From Dysosmobacter segnis (GTDB lineage: Bacteria; Bacillota; Clostridia; Oscillospirales; Oscillospiraceae), in the NCBI RefSeq assembly GCF_014297285.1, contig NZ_JACOQI010000020.1:1-53548 (forward strand): a stretch of DNA of 53,548 nucleotides. The letters are read 5' to 3'. How positions within the stretch are numbered: position 1 is the first letter of the stretch; each line of letters begins with the position of its first letter. A program made the position numbers and the translations under genes. Below the pieces are notes generated by a model. That model searched no databases, was not told the DNA's origin, and saw only the letters and a list, made by a program, of their open reading frames with translations. This document shows, piece by piece, positions 7,333 through 16,124 of the stretch.

Positions 7333-8708
7333 CTGTTGGTAATCAGCTCCGAATTGAAAACCCGTCTGAGCAGTTGCTTACATGGTGCAAGAAGCAGCTT
7401 ATCCTTCCCAATCCTGAGTACGCCAAGAAAGTCCGTATGCACTTTTGGGTAGGCAACACGCCTGAGAAGTTGTACCTGTTCCAATGGGACGGTGACACAC
7501 TGGTTCTTCCCTATGGTTGTTTGAACAATGTGTTGGCGATGGACGATTGTCACATGAAGGTCAATCTTCCTACACCGACCGAGGTGGATTTCGGTTGCAC
7601 CATTCCGCTCTATGACTACCAAGTGGAAGCCAAGGAAGCCCTGATAACTGCCTACTACGGTATTCTTCAAGCCCCTGCGGGGTGTGGTAAGACGCAGATC
7701 GGAATTGCTGTTGCGGCGGATACAGGACGAAGAACCCTCTGGTTGACTCACACGAGAGATTTGCTCGTACAGAGCAAAAGCCGAGCAGAGCAGTACATGA
7801 GTCCTTCTCTGACTGGCACGATCACCGAAGGTAGGGTTCAAATAGGTAAGGCAATTACCTTCGCAACGGTGCAGACCATGTGCAACCTCGATCTGAGCCA
7901 GTACCGTGATGTTTGGGATTGTATCATCGTGGACGAGTGTCACCGTGTAGCAGGAACCCCAACCGCTATGACGCAGTTCTCAAAGGTGCTGAACGCTCTG
8001 GCAGCTCGACACAAGTATGGCCTGTCCGCTACGGTTCACAGGGCAGACGGTATGATTGCCGCTACCTACGCTCTGCTGGGCGGGATTGCCTATCAGGTGC
8101 CGGACGAAGCGGTGAAAGACAAGATTATGACCGTTAGCGTTCTCCCCCGTGCCACCCATCAAGGACTCAGCCGTGAGTTCTTGGACACGGACGGTACAAT
8201 CATTTACGCTAAGTTGGTCAATTTCCTCGCTGACCGTTATCCTCGAAATGACCTGATTGCCGCTGATCTTGTGGCAAACCGAGATCACTACAATCTCATT
8301 CTCTCTGATCGGCTGACGCATTTGGAAACCCTGATGAATAGGCTTCCGCCCGACCTGAGAAAACAGGCAGTCATGATTGATGGGAAGATGACCACGAAGA
8401 AAGCCAAAGCTCTCCGAGAACAGGCCATTGAGGAAATGCGACAGGGGCGCAAGCGGTATCTGTTCGCCACTTACTCTCTGGCGAAAGAGGGGCTGGACAT
8501 TCCCCGGCTCGACCGGCTGTACCTGACTACGCCGCAAAAGGACTATGCTGTGATAACTCAGAGCGTTGGTCGTATCGCTCGTACCTTCGAGGGAAAGGGT
8601 GAGCCTATTGCCTACGATTATGTGGACGATGGTATCCAGTACCTCGTGAGAAGTTATAAAAAGCGGTGTACCACCTACCGCAAGTGTGGTTGTAAATTCA
8701 TCGAATAG
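7323..8708 (+). CDS. Superfamily 2 DNA/RNA helicase (DEAD/DEAH-like)
   Basis: A 461-residue protein. Walker A is APAGCGKTQ (about residue 117), the Walker B/DExH box is IIVDECHR, motif III is GLSATVHR and motif VI is TQSVGRIAR, all in the right order, so both RecA-like lobes are complete. An N-terminal domain of about 95 residues precedes the ATPase core. It couples ATP hydrolysis to strand separation, likely in phage replication or recombination. I use ATG 7323 because GGAGAG lies 12 bases upstream; a GTG at 7311 is too close to that site. The start overlaps the nuclease gene by 10 bases. Confidence 0.88.
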   Translation: MQVTVGNQLRIENPSEQLLTWCKKQLILPNPEYAKKVRMHFWVGNTPEKLYLFQWDGDTLVLPYGCLNNVLAMDDCHMKVNLPTPTEVDFGCTIPLYDYQVEAKEALITAYYGILQAPAGCGKTQIGIAVAADTGRRTLWLTHTRDLLVQSKSRAEQYMSPSLTGTITEGRVQIGKAITFATVQTMCNLDLSQYRDVWDCIIVDECHRVAGTPTAMTQFSKVLNALAARHKYGLSATVHRADGMIAATYALLGGIAYQVPDEAVKDKIMTVSVLPRATHQGLSREFLDTDGTIIYAKLVNFLADRYPRNDLIAADLVANRDHYNLILSDRLTHLETLMNRLPPDLRKQAVMIDGKMTTKKAKALREQAIEEMRQGRKRYLFATYSLAKEGLDIPRLDRLYLTTPQKDYAVITQSVGRIARTFEGKGEPIAYDYVDDGIQYLVRSYKKRCTTYRKCGCKFIE

Positions 8709-8719
8709 GAGGTGTCGAA

Positions 8720-9400
8720 GTGAAAGTTTTGGTCGCTTGTGAAGAAAGTCAAGCGGTTTGTACTGCGTTCAGAGAGAGAGGTCACGAAGCCTACTCATGT
8801 GATATTCAGGAACCGTCAGGCGGACACCCCGAATGGCACATTCTCGGTGACGCTCTCGAAGCCGTTAAAGGCGGGAGCGTGACTACGATGGACGGACAGG
8901 TTCATGTCGTTGGTAAATGGGATTTGCTGATTGCACACCCGCCATGTACTTACCTAACCAATGCCGGAGCAAGACACATTTGGAAAGGCGGTCAGTTGCA
9001 GCCAGATCGAGTGCAAAAGGGCATTTTGGCACGAGATTTGTTTATGCGTTTCTGGTATGCGGATATTCAGAGGGTGGTTATTGAAAATCCAGTTCCTTCT
9101 AAGATTTTCTGCCTACCTGAGTATTCTCAAATTGTTCAGCCTTTTCAGTTCGGACACGCCGTAACTAAGAAAACCTGTTTGTGGGAAAGAGGGGTGCGCC
9201 CCTTGGAGCCAACAAACATCGTGGAACCGGTTAAGGGACGAAAGATGGTTTTGAAAAACGGAACTGTCCGCTACTCCTGTTGGGAAATGGATTGCGGTGG
9301 AAGTAAGGAGGAACGGGCGAAAGCTCGAAGCAAAACTTTCCCCGGTATTGCAAAGGCGATGGCTGACCAATGGGGAGGTGACGTCGGCAGTCATGGATAA
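8720..9400 (+). CDS. DNA cytosine-5 methyltransferase-like protein
   Basis: A 226-residue protein starting at GTG with AGGAGGTG upstream. The SAM-binding half starts VLVACEES and includes YSCDIQEPSGGHPEWH; the catalytic motif IV is AHPPCTYL (cysteine nucleophile, about residue 77); the motif VI equivalent is VVIENPV. It is shorter than restriction-linked enzymes, as is usual in phages. It probably methylates phage DNA to avoid host restriction or to mark DNA. No restriction nuclease is adjacent. The stop overlaps the true start of the polymerase gene. Confidence 0.8.
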   Translation: MKVLVACEESQAVCTAFRERGHEAYSCDIQEPSGGHPEWHILGDALEAVKGGSVTTMDGQVHVVGKWDLLIAHPPCTYLTNAGARHIWKGGQLQPDRVQKGILARDLFMRFWYADIQRVVIENPVPSKIFCLPEYSQIVQPFQFGHAVTKKTCLWERGVRPLEPTNIVEPVKGRKMVLKNGTVRYSCWEMDCGGSKEERAKARSKTFPGIAKAMADQWGGDVGSHG

Positions 9401-9425
9401 TCTCTTTATCTTCGACTGCGAATAG
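9393..9425 (+). pseudogene. Detached 5' end of the DNA polymerase gene (exonuclease motif I)
   Basis: The ATG at 9393 has GGGGAGGTGA 11 bases upstream and reads MDNLFIFDCE, a textbook exonuclease motif I (D-x-E), then stops at TAG. Removing the five bases TAGCA after GAA would join it in frame to VFQDDWLFVFKH and the rest of the polymerase. As it stands the two parts are in different frames. The extra bases complete a perfect inverted repeat, GACTGC-GAATA-GCAGTC. Confidence 0.7.
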
Positions 9426-9451
9426 CAGTCTTTCAAGATGACTGGCTGTTC

Positions 9452-11239
9452 GTGTTCAAGCACAGAGGTACAGGTGAATACACAGTCATTCACAACGATA
9501 ATGACGCAATCTGGCAGTTTCTTCGAGAGCAACCACTTCTCTGTGGCTTCAATAATAAGGCGTATGACAATTTCATTCTGAAAGCTGTTGCCGCTGATTG
9601 TACGCCGCAGGAAGTAAAAGCTCTGAGTGAATACCTCATTGATGGTGGACAGGGCTGGCAACACCCTCTTATGCGGGGCAATCCCGTATTCGTGACCTCG
9701 TTTGATATTCGTGACGATATGTACGAGGGTCTTTCGCTGAAAGCCTGTGAGGGTCATTTAGGAATGTCGGTGGTTGAAAGCTCTGTGCCGTTTGATCTTG
9801 ACCGTCCTCTGACCGATGAAGAACTGGACGAAACGATTTTTTACTGCAAGCACGATGTTGACGCTACCGAGAAATTGGTAGACCTCAGACAATCGTATTT
9901 GCAGACAAAGATTAACCTCGGTCGCAGAGTGGGTATCTCGGACGAAAAAGCCCTGTCCTGTACCAATGCTAAGCTGACCGCTCTCATGTTAAACGCAAGG
10001 CGTAGAGAGTGGAATGATGGTCGAGATTATGTCTATCCTCCACGGTTAGATGTGTCCATTATCCCGCAAGAGATTTTGGATTTCTTCGACACCATTCACG
10101 ACAAGTCAATCCCAGACGAAGTTCTTTTCAAAACCGCTCTGACCTACAAGTTTGGCGATTTCCCTTGCCGGTATGCGTGGGGCGGCGTTCATGGCTCAGT
10201 TAAAGGGTATCACGGCAAATCCACGGTGAAACGGGTTATCCAAAACCGAGATGTTTCTTCACTGTACCCCTCGCTATTGGAATTGTTCCAGTATCTTTCC
10301 CGGAATGTGCCTGACCCTCATGTGTTCTACAATATTCGCAAGGAACGCATACAGGCCAAGCATGACGGTAATGACCAGTTGGCGAAGGACTTGAAGCTCC
10401 CGCTCAACACGGTGTCGGGGGCGCAGGAGAACCGCTACAACGACCTCTACGACCCGTTGAAAACCCGTTCTATGCGAATATCGGGACAGCTTTTCCTGAC
10501 AATGCTGCTTGTTCAGTTGCTTCAAGCGTGTAAGTCAATCGTCCTGCTGAACTTCAACACGGACGGTCTAATGTACGAGATTGACGCTGACGAGGTTCCC
10601 ATTGTAGATAGCGTCTGTGCGGCGTGGGAACAGACCACAGGGTTTGAATTGGAACTGGACGAGATTGACGAGGTTTGGATTAAAGATGTCAATAACCTCA
10701 TTCTCCGAAAGACCAACGGCAAGGTCAAGTCAGTTGGCTCGTATGTTAGCTACGGCGCAACCTCGAAAGGTGCATGGCAGATCAACAATTCGATGGTAAT
10801 TGTCAAGAAAGCCCTGATTGACTATTTCACGAAAGGCGTTCCTGTTCGAGAAACAATCATGAATAGCAATGACATTATGGATTTTCAGATCATCGCAAAA
10901 GCAGGTTCTTCCTATGACGGTGTTGTTCAGAAGATAGGCAATCGTGAGGTACAAGTCCAGAGAGTCAACCGTGTGTACGCCGTAGACCCGTTCAAAGATC
11001 GCCAATGGTTCGGTACGCTTTATGCGCTGCAAGGCGAGAGCTACAAGAAAATTGGCAATATCCCCGATCATTGTCTGGTAGACAACGACAACCATCTATC
11101 CTTTGATGAAATTGACCGAGAGTGGTATATCGCTACAACCGAAAAGAGAATTATGGACTTTCTCGGAGAGAAACGGCGAAGAAACACCCGTAGAGTCAAT
11201 TCCATCAAGAAAAAATTATTAGAAATGTTGGAGGTATAA
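9452..11239 (+). CDS. Family B DNA polymerase, 5' end frameshifted
   Basis: A 595-residue reading frame from a GTG. Polymerase motif A is NRDVSSLYPSL, motif B KLPLNTVSGA and motif C NTDGLMY, in family B order. Exonuclease motif II (GFNNKAYDNF) and motif III (YCKHDVDATEKL) are present, but motif I is cut off by the frameshift at 9422-9426. If made from this GTG, the enzyme would lack the motif I metal ligands and should be proofreading-deficient. Alternatives are a dead gene, recoding, or a base-calling error. It replicates phage DNA together with the prim-pol, helicases and ERF protein. No terminal-protein gene was recognised. Confidence 0.85.
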   Translation: MFKHRGTGEYTVIHNDNDAIWQFLREQPLLCGFNNKAYDNFILKAVAADCTPQEVKALSEYLIDGGQGWQHPLMRGNPVFVTSFDIRDDMYEGLSLKACEGHLGMSVVESSVPFDLDRPLTDEELDETIFYCKHDVDATEKLVDLRQSYLQTKINLGRRVGISDEKALSCTNAKLTALMLNARRREWNDGRDYVYPPRLDVSIIPQEILDFFDTIHDKSIPDEVLFKTALTYKFGDFPCRYAWGGVHGSVKGYHGKSTVKRVIQNRDVSSLYPSLLELFQYLSRNVPDPHVFYNIRKERIQAKHDGNDQLAKDLKLPLNTVSGAQENRYNDLYDPLKTRSMRISGQLFLTMLLVQLLQACKSIVLLNFNTDGLMYEIDADEVPIVDSVCAAWEQTTGFELELDEIDEVWIKDVNNLILRKTNGKVKSVGSYVSYGATSKGAWQINNSMVIVKKALIDYFTKGVPVRETIMNSNDIMDFQIIAKAGSSYDGVVQKIGNREVQVQRVNRVYAVDPFKDRQWFGTLYALQGESYKKIGNIPDHCLVDNDNHLSFDEIDREWYIATTEKRIMDFLGEKRRRNTRRVNSIKKKLLEMLEV

Positions 11240-11241
11240 AT

Positions 11242-11997
11242 ATGGCTACTACCAAGAAAGCCGCTGAAACTGCGGCGGTGGATTATTCCACCATGAATGT
11301 ATTCCAGAAGTTGCAGCTTGCCCGTGTGCGCTTCCTCGAAGCTGGCGTGGACAAGAGCGGCAAGCACATGAAGCTCGAATATAAGTATTTCGAGCTGGCG
11401 GACATTGTTCCTAAGGCCGAGCAGATTTTTCTTGAAATTGGTCTAATGATGGTTCCGTCCATGTACGGCGACAAGGCGACCGCTCGTGTCTACAATGTCA
11501 ATGACCGTGAGGACTACATTGACTTCGTGGCACCGTACACCCCCATCGCTCCTATCGTGTCCAACGCTGGCAATCAGGTTACAAACGAAATGCAGGCGAC
11601 CGGCAGCTCCATTACCTACATTCGCCGCTATCTGTGGCAGCTCGTTTTGGACATTGTGGAGCATGACAGTATCGACAGCGGCGAGTTTGATACGACTCCC
11701 GCCCCCTCTCCCACCGTCACGAAGAAGCCCCCTGTGACCACTGAACAGCGTCAGGAGATCAAGAAGGAACTGACCGGCGCTCCTGCTGGTGCGGCTACCG
11801 AGGAACAGGTCGGTACGCTGAAAAGTCTGCTGAAAAAGCTCATGGATATTGACGCAGAGCAGGAACAGTTCGTGCAGACCATCGCTATGAAGACGGAAGG
11901 TTTCTCCAAGATCGAAGCCGACAAGTGTGACGCTCTGATCGAGGGCGTGAACAATATGCTGGCTGGCTACGAAATGAAAACGGCAAAGGAGGGGTAA
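11242..11997 (+). CDS. ERF-family single-strand annealing protein
   Basis: A 251-residue protein. The N-terminal part (MNVFQKLQLARVRFLEAG, then KYFELADIVPKAEQIF and ITYIRRYLWQ) follows the ERF superfamily pattern. A proline/threonine linker and an acidic helical tail follow. ERF proteins anneal complementary single strands in phage recombination. It is two genes upstream of a YqaJ-type exonuclease; that exonuclease-annealase pair is a common phage recombination module. GGAGG precedes the ATG. Confidence 0.83.
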   Translation: MATTKKAAETAAVDYSTMNVFQKLQLARVRFLEAGVDKSGKHMKLEYKYFELADIVPKAEQIFLEIGLMMVPSMYGDKATARVYNVNDREDYIDFVAPYTPIAPIVSNAGNQVTNEMQATGSSITYIRRYLWQLVLDIVEHDSIDSGEFDTTPAPSPTVTKKPPVTTEQRQEIKKELTGAPAGAATEEQVGTLKSLLKKLMDIDAEQEQFVQTIAMKTEGFSKIEADKCDALIEGVNNMLAGYEMKTAKEG

Positions 11998-11999
11998 TC

Positions 12000-12284
12000 A
12001 TGGCAATCATGCTTGGGAACCTTAATATGTCAAGCATTGAAGCGAGATTGGGTATTACTCTGCAAGAGAAAGATCGGAATACTCTCAGCTCCATGCGACA
12101 AGATGATGCACAGAACATTCAGCCGGGAAAGTGGCATTGTTTTGACCTCCCGTTCATGATTATGTGCGGAGATTTGGGAACCGCTCAAAAGGTTTGTGAA
12201 ATCCTCCGCCCTTATTCAAATTCAATGAAAACTCAACTGCAAATCAGTTGGCAGAAAGGAGAAAGTGAAAATGGAATGGCTTGA
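12000..12284 (+). CDS. Small phage protein between recombination genes
   Basis: A 94-residue protein directly after the ERF gene (GAGGGG upstream) that overlaps the exonuclease start. It contains EARLGITLQEKDRNTLSSMR and a region rich in aromatic and sulphur residues (FDLPFMIMCGD). I do not recognise the family; it may assist the recombination pair. Confidence 0.6.
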   Translation: MAIMLGNLNMSSIEARLGITLQEKDRNTLSSMRQDDAQNIQPGKWHCFDLPFMIMCGDLGTAQKVCEILRPYSNSMKTQLQISWQKGESENGMA

Positions 12285-13317
12285 CGGCAATAAAATCCAG
12301 ATTATCCCTCCCAAGCGTCCTAAGAAGCTGACGGGTACTCGCTTTGCCACTATTCTCGGTCTGAACCCGTGGTCTACGCCGTTCGAGATTTGGTGTGAAG
12401 TGACCCGTACCTATCAGAAGCCGTTCGAGGACACGATCTACACCATCGCCGGTAAGACCATCGAGCCTAAGCAGGCTGAGTACATGAAGCAAACCTACTT
12501 CATGAGCAATCTGGTCACGCCGACCGACATTTGGGGCAAAGACTACTTCCGTCAGACCTACGGTGACTTTTTTAGGGAAAGCCCCGTTCTCGGCGGTATG
12601 TGGGACTACTTGCTCTATGGTAAAGATGGTAAGCCCACCACCGTCCTCGAAATGAAGACTTCCAAGCGTGTCGAGGACTGGAAGGACGATATTCCTGAGT
12701 ATTACGCTTTGCAGGCGGCGTTGTACGCTTACCTTCTCGGCGTGGACGAGGTTATCATGGTCGCTTCCTTCCTCGAACCCAAGGATTACGACAATCCTGA
12801 GAAGTTTGTGTGCAGCGGTGAGAATACCATCACTCGTCCCTTCAAGGTGTCTGAGCGGTATCCTGACTTCGAGAAGAAGTATGTGAAGCCTGCCCTGAAA
12901 TGGTGGAAGGACTATGTGGAGAGCGGCATTTCCCCCGCCTTTGACGAGCGCAAGGACGCTGAAATCCTGAAAGCTCTCCGCACCAACAACCTGTCCCCTG
13001 AAACGGATATGGCGGCGCTGGTCAAGGAAGCCGAAGACCTGAAAGTCAAGCTGGACGCTCACGCCGCTGAGGTGTCTGAGGACGAGAAGCGGTACAAGGT
13101 CTTGACCGACATGATTAAGAAAGCCGCAATCGCTCAGTTCCGTGACGGTGACAAGAAGGTGTCTATCGCTGGTTCTGCCTATAATTGGGAGGTCAGCCGT
13201 ACTTCCACCTCGAAGATCGACAAGGACGCTATGAAAGCGGACGGTATTCTGGCGAAGTACACGACCACCGAGGACAGCTACCGCATTTCCCCGAAAGCCT
13301 TGAAAGAAGGTGCGTGA
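12271..13317 (+). CDS. YqaJ-type viral recombinase/exonuclease
   Basis: A 348-residue protein. The N-terminal LTGTRFATILGLNPWSTPFE and the PD-(D/E)XK core (GGMWDYLLYG, TTVLEMKTS with the E-x-K signature, YYALQAALYAYLLG) are those of lambda-exonuclease-like YqaJ proteins. A helical C-terminal region with coiled-coil character (about 245-290) follows. It should resect double-stranded ends so that the ERF protein can anneal them. The ATG at 12271 has AAAGGAG; the upstream GTG at 12265 is less well placed. Confidence 0.87.
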   Translation: MEWLDGNKIQIIPPKRPKKLTGTRFATILGLNPWSTPFEIWCEVTRTYQKPFEDTIYTIAGKTIEPKQAEYMKQTYFMSNLVTPTDIWGKDYFRQTYGDFFRESPVLGGMWDYLLYGKDGKPTTVLEMKTSKRVEDWKDDIPEYYALQAALYAYLLGVDEVIMVASFLEPKDYDNPEKFVCSGENTITRPFKVSERYPDFEKKYVKPALKWWKDYVESGISPAFDERKDAEILKALRTNNLSPETDMAALVKEAEDLKVKLDAHAAEVSEDEKRYKVLTDMIKKAAIAQFRDGDKKVSIAGSAYNWEVSRTSTSKIDKDAMKADGILAKYTTTEDSYRISPKALKEGA

Positions 13318-13318
13318 A

Positions 13319-13480
13319 ATGGCGCAGAGTATGCAGAGATTGAGCAAAGATGATTTGCTCAAACTTCTCGACCGGTATGCCGATGACGATTTTGTTGGGG
13401 TTTTGTTCACAGCAGCTCGTGATATTCACTCCGACCAGTCCACCATCTTCGTATTCTATGACAAAGTAACGGAGGTTTAA
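13319..13480 (+). CDS. Small phage protein (53 residues)
   Basis: An ATG one base after the exonuclease stop opens a 53-codon frame (MAQSMQRLSKDDLLKLLDRY and on to FVFYDKVTEV) that ends two bases before the next gene. Its close packing and the ribosome site of the next gene at its 3' end support it as real. Function unknown. Confidence 0.6.
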   Translation: MAQSMQRLSKDDLLKLLDRYADDDFVGVLFTAARDIHSDQSTIFVFYDKVTEV

Positions 13481-13482
13481 TT

Positions 13483-13986
13483 ATGAAATTTTCCAAGTTC
13501 GTGAAGTCCCTCGCCCCTGATGGCGGCGCTATCTATGAGTACATGGACGAACGCTGGCTTGCTTCCCCGTCCGTACTTATGCTCATTCCCGATGGTATCC
13601 GCAGCGTGACCGGGTATAGCAACGAGAAAATGCCTGACGGCATTGGTCGCCTGATTTCTCAGGTCGGTTGCACCGAGTACGCCACGCTGGTCAAGGCAAT
13701 CATGCCTGAGCCGGACGGCGCAATCAAAGATTGTGTCCGTATCTTCGCCACGCAGGACAGCACCATGACCTTTCCCATCACCAATGATGACTGGTCGCTG
13801 ATCGAGAAGTCTGACTTCTGCGAAATCTTGTACGCTTACGATCTGGAAAGCGACAAGAGCGTACCGAAAGCCCTGCTGGTCAAGCAGTACGCCAAGTACC
13901 CCGATGACGAAGACCAGTTGGTCGGTATCATCTTTCCCTGCGAGTACACAGAACAGCTCAATTTCCACACCATAAAAGAAGTATGA
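13483..13986 (+). CDS. Phage protein of unknown function
   Basis: A 167-residue acidic protein with ACGGAGG upstream of the ATG. It appears as one globular domain (FSKFVKSLAPDGG at the start, LLVKQYAKYPDDEDQLVG near the end). I do not recognise the family. It sits in the recombination and single-strand-binding gene cluster. Confidence 0.65.
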   Translation: MKFSKFVKSLAPDGGAIYEYMDERWLASPSVLMLIPDGIRSVTGYSNEKMPDGIGRLISQVGCTEYATLVKAIMPEPDGAIKDCVRIFATQDSTMTFPITNDDWSLIEKSDFCEILYAYDLESDKSVPKALLVKQYAKYPDDEDQLVGIIFPCEYTEQLNFHTIKEV

Positions 13987-14141
13987 GCGTTTGTGGTGGT
14001 TGCCCCATCTATTACAATGAATATTTCGGTGTTTATTGTGGAGGTGGGTGCTTAGGTCAAAGCGCTTGTGCCGAAAACCTAATAACTCTCGTTGCTAATA
14101 TAGCAGACACTATTACAAGATCAAGAAAGGACGATAAAACA

Positions 14142-14624
14142 ATGGCTAAAATCGGACTCACCGAGGGTTTCACCCTCATTCCCGAAGGTACTCATATCTT
14201 TCAGATTACCGATGTGAAGTACAAGGAAGACTTCGGCAAGCTGGAAATCTATATGCAGACGCAGACCGGCAGTAAGCACATCGAGCGCTTCTCTCTGCTG
14301 AAATCCGATGGCTCTCCCAACGAGGGTGCATACAACGCTTTCAGCTACTTCGCCAAGACTGCCCTCGGCAATTTCGACCTGACCGAGATCGACCACACTG
14401 ATCTGATTGGTCACTTCATCGAGTGCGATGTAGAACATGATGTTCAGGAGAACAAGAAGAAGCCCGGACAGAGCATTACCTTCGTCCGTCTGACCGATAA
14501 GCGCCCCTCTGAGGGCTGGGACGGCGCTGGCAATACGGTTACTACCCCCGCTGCTAAAACCGCTCCTGCGGCTTCTCAGGCCGCTCCTAAGACCCCGATG
14601 GATTTGGCGGCTCTCCTTGGCTGA
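14142..14624 (+). CDS. Predicted OB-fold single-stranded-DNA-binding-like protein
   Basis: A 160-residue protein starting at ATG 14142 behind AAGAAAGG. The beta-rich N-terminal part (GFTLIPEGTHIFQITDVKYK, FGKLEIYMQT) resembles phage OB-fold or DUF669-like ssDNA-binding proteins. It ends in an Ala/Pro linker and a short conserved tail (DLAALLG). The frame is open upstream to an ATG at 13983 that overlaps the previous stop (ATGA); that longer form would add a 53-residue Cys-rich head (CGGCPIYY, YCGGGCLG). I prefer the internal start because of its ribosome site. Confidence 0.65.
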   Translation: MAKIGLTEGFTLIPEGTHIFQITDVKYKEDFGKLEIYMQTQTGSKHIERFSLLKSDGSPNEGAYNAFSYFAKTALGNFDLTEIDHTDLIGHFIECDVEHDVQENKKKPGQSITFVRLTDKRPSEGWDGAGNTVTTPAAKTAPAASQAAPKTPMDLAALLG

Positions 14625-14632
14625 TACCGAGT

Positions 14633-14667
14633 GCGAGGGAGGGCTAATTTGAAAGGCTCTCCCTCGC
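14633..14667 (+). other. Intergenic hairpin
   Basis: GCGAGGGAG (14633-14641) pairs perfectly with CTCCCTCGC (14659-14667) around a 17-base loop. There is no T-run, so it is more likely an mRNA processing or stability element than a terminator. Confidence 0.5.
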
Positions 14668-14711
14668 CAATGGTATGTTGAAAACTATGTTGAAAGTGAG
14701 GATAAGCTACA

Positions 14712-15020
14712 ATGGCAGAAGCCTATATTTGTTCGCTCTCCAAGGTTCAGCGCCACGCTGAAATCTGCAAGGAGATCAACAGGCTCTATGAGCAGAAGAA
14801 CCATGACTACGGTGACAGCTTCCACCAGACCTTTGTTGAAGAAGGAATGGCGATGGCTCGTATCCGTTTGGGCGATAAACTCAGCCGCTTTAAGACTCTC
14901 TCCCGTGGCTGTGAGCAGAAAGTCAATGACGAGTCTATCCGTGACACCCTGATTGACCTTGCCAACTACGCCATTATGACGGTGCTGGAAATGGAGGTAG
15001 CGGAAGATGTTGCAAATTAA
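14712..15020 (+). CDS. DUF1599-like, nucleotide-modification-associated protein
   Basis: A 102-residue helical protein with the pattern AEICKEINRLYEQKNHDYG, IRLGDKLSRF and ESIRDTLIDLANYAI, which I recognise as the DUF1599/Nmad1 family related to all-alpha NTP pyrophosphatases. Such proteins occur near phage nucleotide-metabolism genes, as here (MazG-like, HD, HAD and ThyX follow). A direct enzymatic role is inferred only. Confidence 0.75.
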   Translation: MAEAYICSLSKVQRHAEICKEINRLYEQKNHDYGDSFHQTFVEEGMAMARIRLGDKLSRFKTLSRGCEQKVNDESIRDTLIDLANYAIMTVLEMEVAEDVAN

Positions 15021-15207
15021 AACCATTCGGAACCGTCTGGACAATCCCACCCTCTTTGACGACGAAGTAAATGCGGCTCTGCGTGATGGGTGGACTCTGA
15101 AAAAGAGAACCGTTCTGCGGCCTATCGGCCAGTCCGAGTCCGTCTATATGCACACGATGTTGTATGCAGAGTTGGAGAAGGAGGTCGCTGACGATGACGC
15201 TGAATGA
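15007..15207 (+). CDS. Small phage protein upstream of MazG-like gene
   Basis: A 66-residue protein overlapping both neighbours (14 bases on each side), consistent with coupled translation. It contains LFDDEVNAALRDGWTLKKRT, a pattern seen in short proteins of unknown function, and ends in an acidic stretch. Function unknown. Confidence 0.6.
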   Translation: MLQIKTIRNRLDNPTLFDDEVNAALRDGWTLKKRTVLRPIGQSESVYMHTMLYAELEKEVADDDAE

Positions 15208-15532
15208 ATATCAGGTACTCGCCTATCGAACGACCAACCATGAGCTGACCAATCAGGGACTTATCGAAAATGGGGTCATGGGTCTATGTGGCGAAGCTGG
15301 TGAGTGTATCGACCTCGTGAAAAAATCCTTGTTTCAGGGTCACGACCTTGACCGTGAAAAGCTCATTGACGAGCTGGGCGATGTTCTCTGGTACGCCGCA
15401 CAGTTGGCAACCGGATTAGATGTGGGCTTAGATGTTGTGGCACAGTACAACATCAATAAGCTCAAAGAGCGTTACCCTGACGGGTTCGACAGCGAAAAGA
15501 GTATTCATAGAAAGGAGTACGAAAATGTCTGA
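15194..15532 (+). CDS. MazG-like nucleoside triphosphate pyrophosphohydrolase
   Basis: A 112-residue protein. The helix pattern GLCGEAGECIDLVKKSLFQG and LIDELGDVLWYAAQLA carries the EExxE...ExxD metal-binding signature of the MazG fold. It would hydrolyse an NTP or dNTP to the monophosphate, adjusting the pool for phage replication. AAGGAGG lies upstream of ATG 15194. It overlaps the HD-domain gene by eight bases. Confidence 0.85.
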   Translation: MTLNEYQVLAYRTTNHELTNQGLIENGVMGLCGEAGECIDLVKKSLFQGHDLDREKLIDELGDVLWYAAQLATGLDVGLDVVAQYNINKLKERYPDGFDSEKSIHRKEYENV

Positions 15533-16121
15533 CTGCTTCTCCAAATCCGAAGTGACCGATTTTCTAAACTTCATGAAGCTGCCTGACGGAACCTCTGTTG
15601 TTTCCGATGGCATGATGAAGTACCTGACGGCTTACGGCTTCTTTACCGCCCCTGCTTCCACCAAGTACCACGGCAATTACGAGGGTGGTCTTTTTGAACA
15701 CTCCTACACGGTAACGAAGTTCCTCCTGACACTCACTCAGGACAATCACCTGATCTGGCGCAAGGCTCGTTCTCCCTTCATCGTGGGTATGTTCCATGAC
15801 CTATGTAAGATCGACCAGTACCGCCACCCGGTAACAGGCCACATTGAAGAATTTAATGGTGGGCGCACACCAATCTATGACGAACAGGCGTGGGAGTACA
15901 ATCCCGACACCCTTCTGAAAGGTCACGGCGATAAGTCCGTCATGCTTCTCTCTCAGTTCTACACGCTGACTGATGAAGAAATCATGTGTATCCGCTACCA
16001 CATGGGCGCTTTCACCGACAAGTCTGAGTGGAATGACTACACCAGAGCAGTCAGCCAGTACCCGAATGTGCTGTGGACACACCATGCGGATATGCTGGCA
16101 AGCCATGTTGCGGGGGTGTGA
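15525..16121 (+). CDS. HD-domain phosphohydrolase
   Basis: A 198-residue protein with the HD signature H...HD...D: GGLFEHSYTV, GMFHDLCKID and later IRYHMGAF and WTHHADMLAS. These proteins are metal-dependent phosphohydrolases acting on nucleotides. Its place between MazG-like and HAD-like genes suggests nucleotide pool control. The substrate is not evident. Confidence 0.8.
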   Translation: MSDCFSKSEVTDFLNFMKLPDGTSVVSDGMMKYLTAYGFFTAPASTKYHGNYEGGLFEHSYTVTKFLLTLTQDNHLIWRKARSPFIVGMFHDLCKIDQYRHPVTGHIEEFNGGRTPIYDEQAWEYNPDTLLKGHGDKSVMLLSQFYTLTDEEIMCIRYHMGAFTDKSEWNDYTRAVSQYPNVLWTHHADMLASHVAGV

Positions 16122-16124
16122 AGT

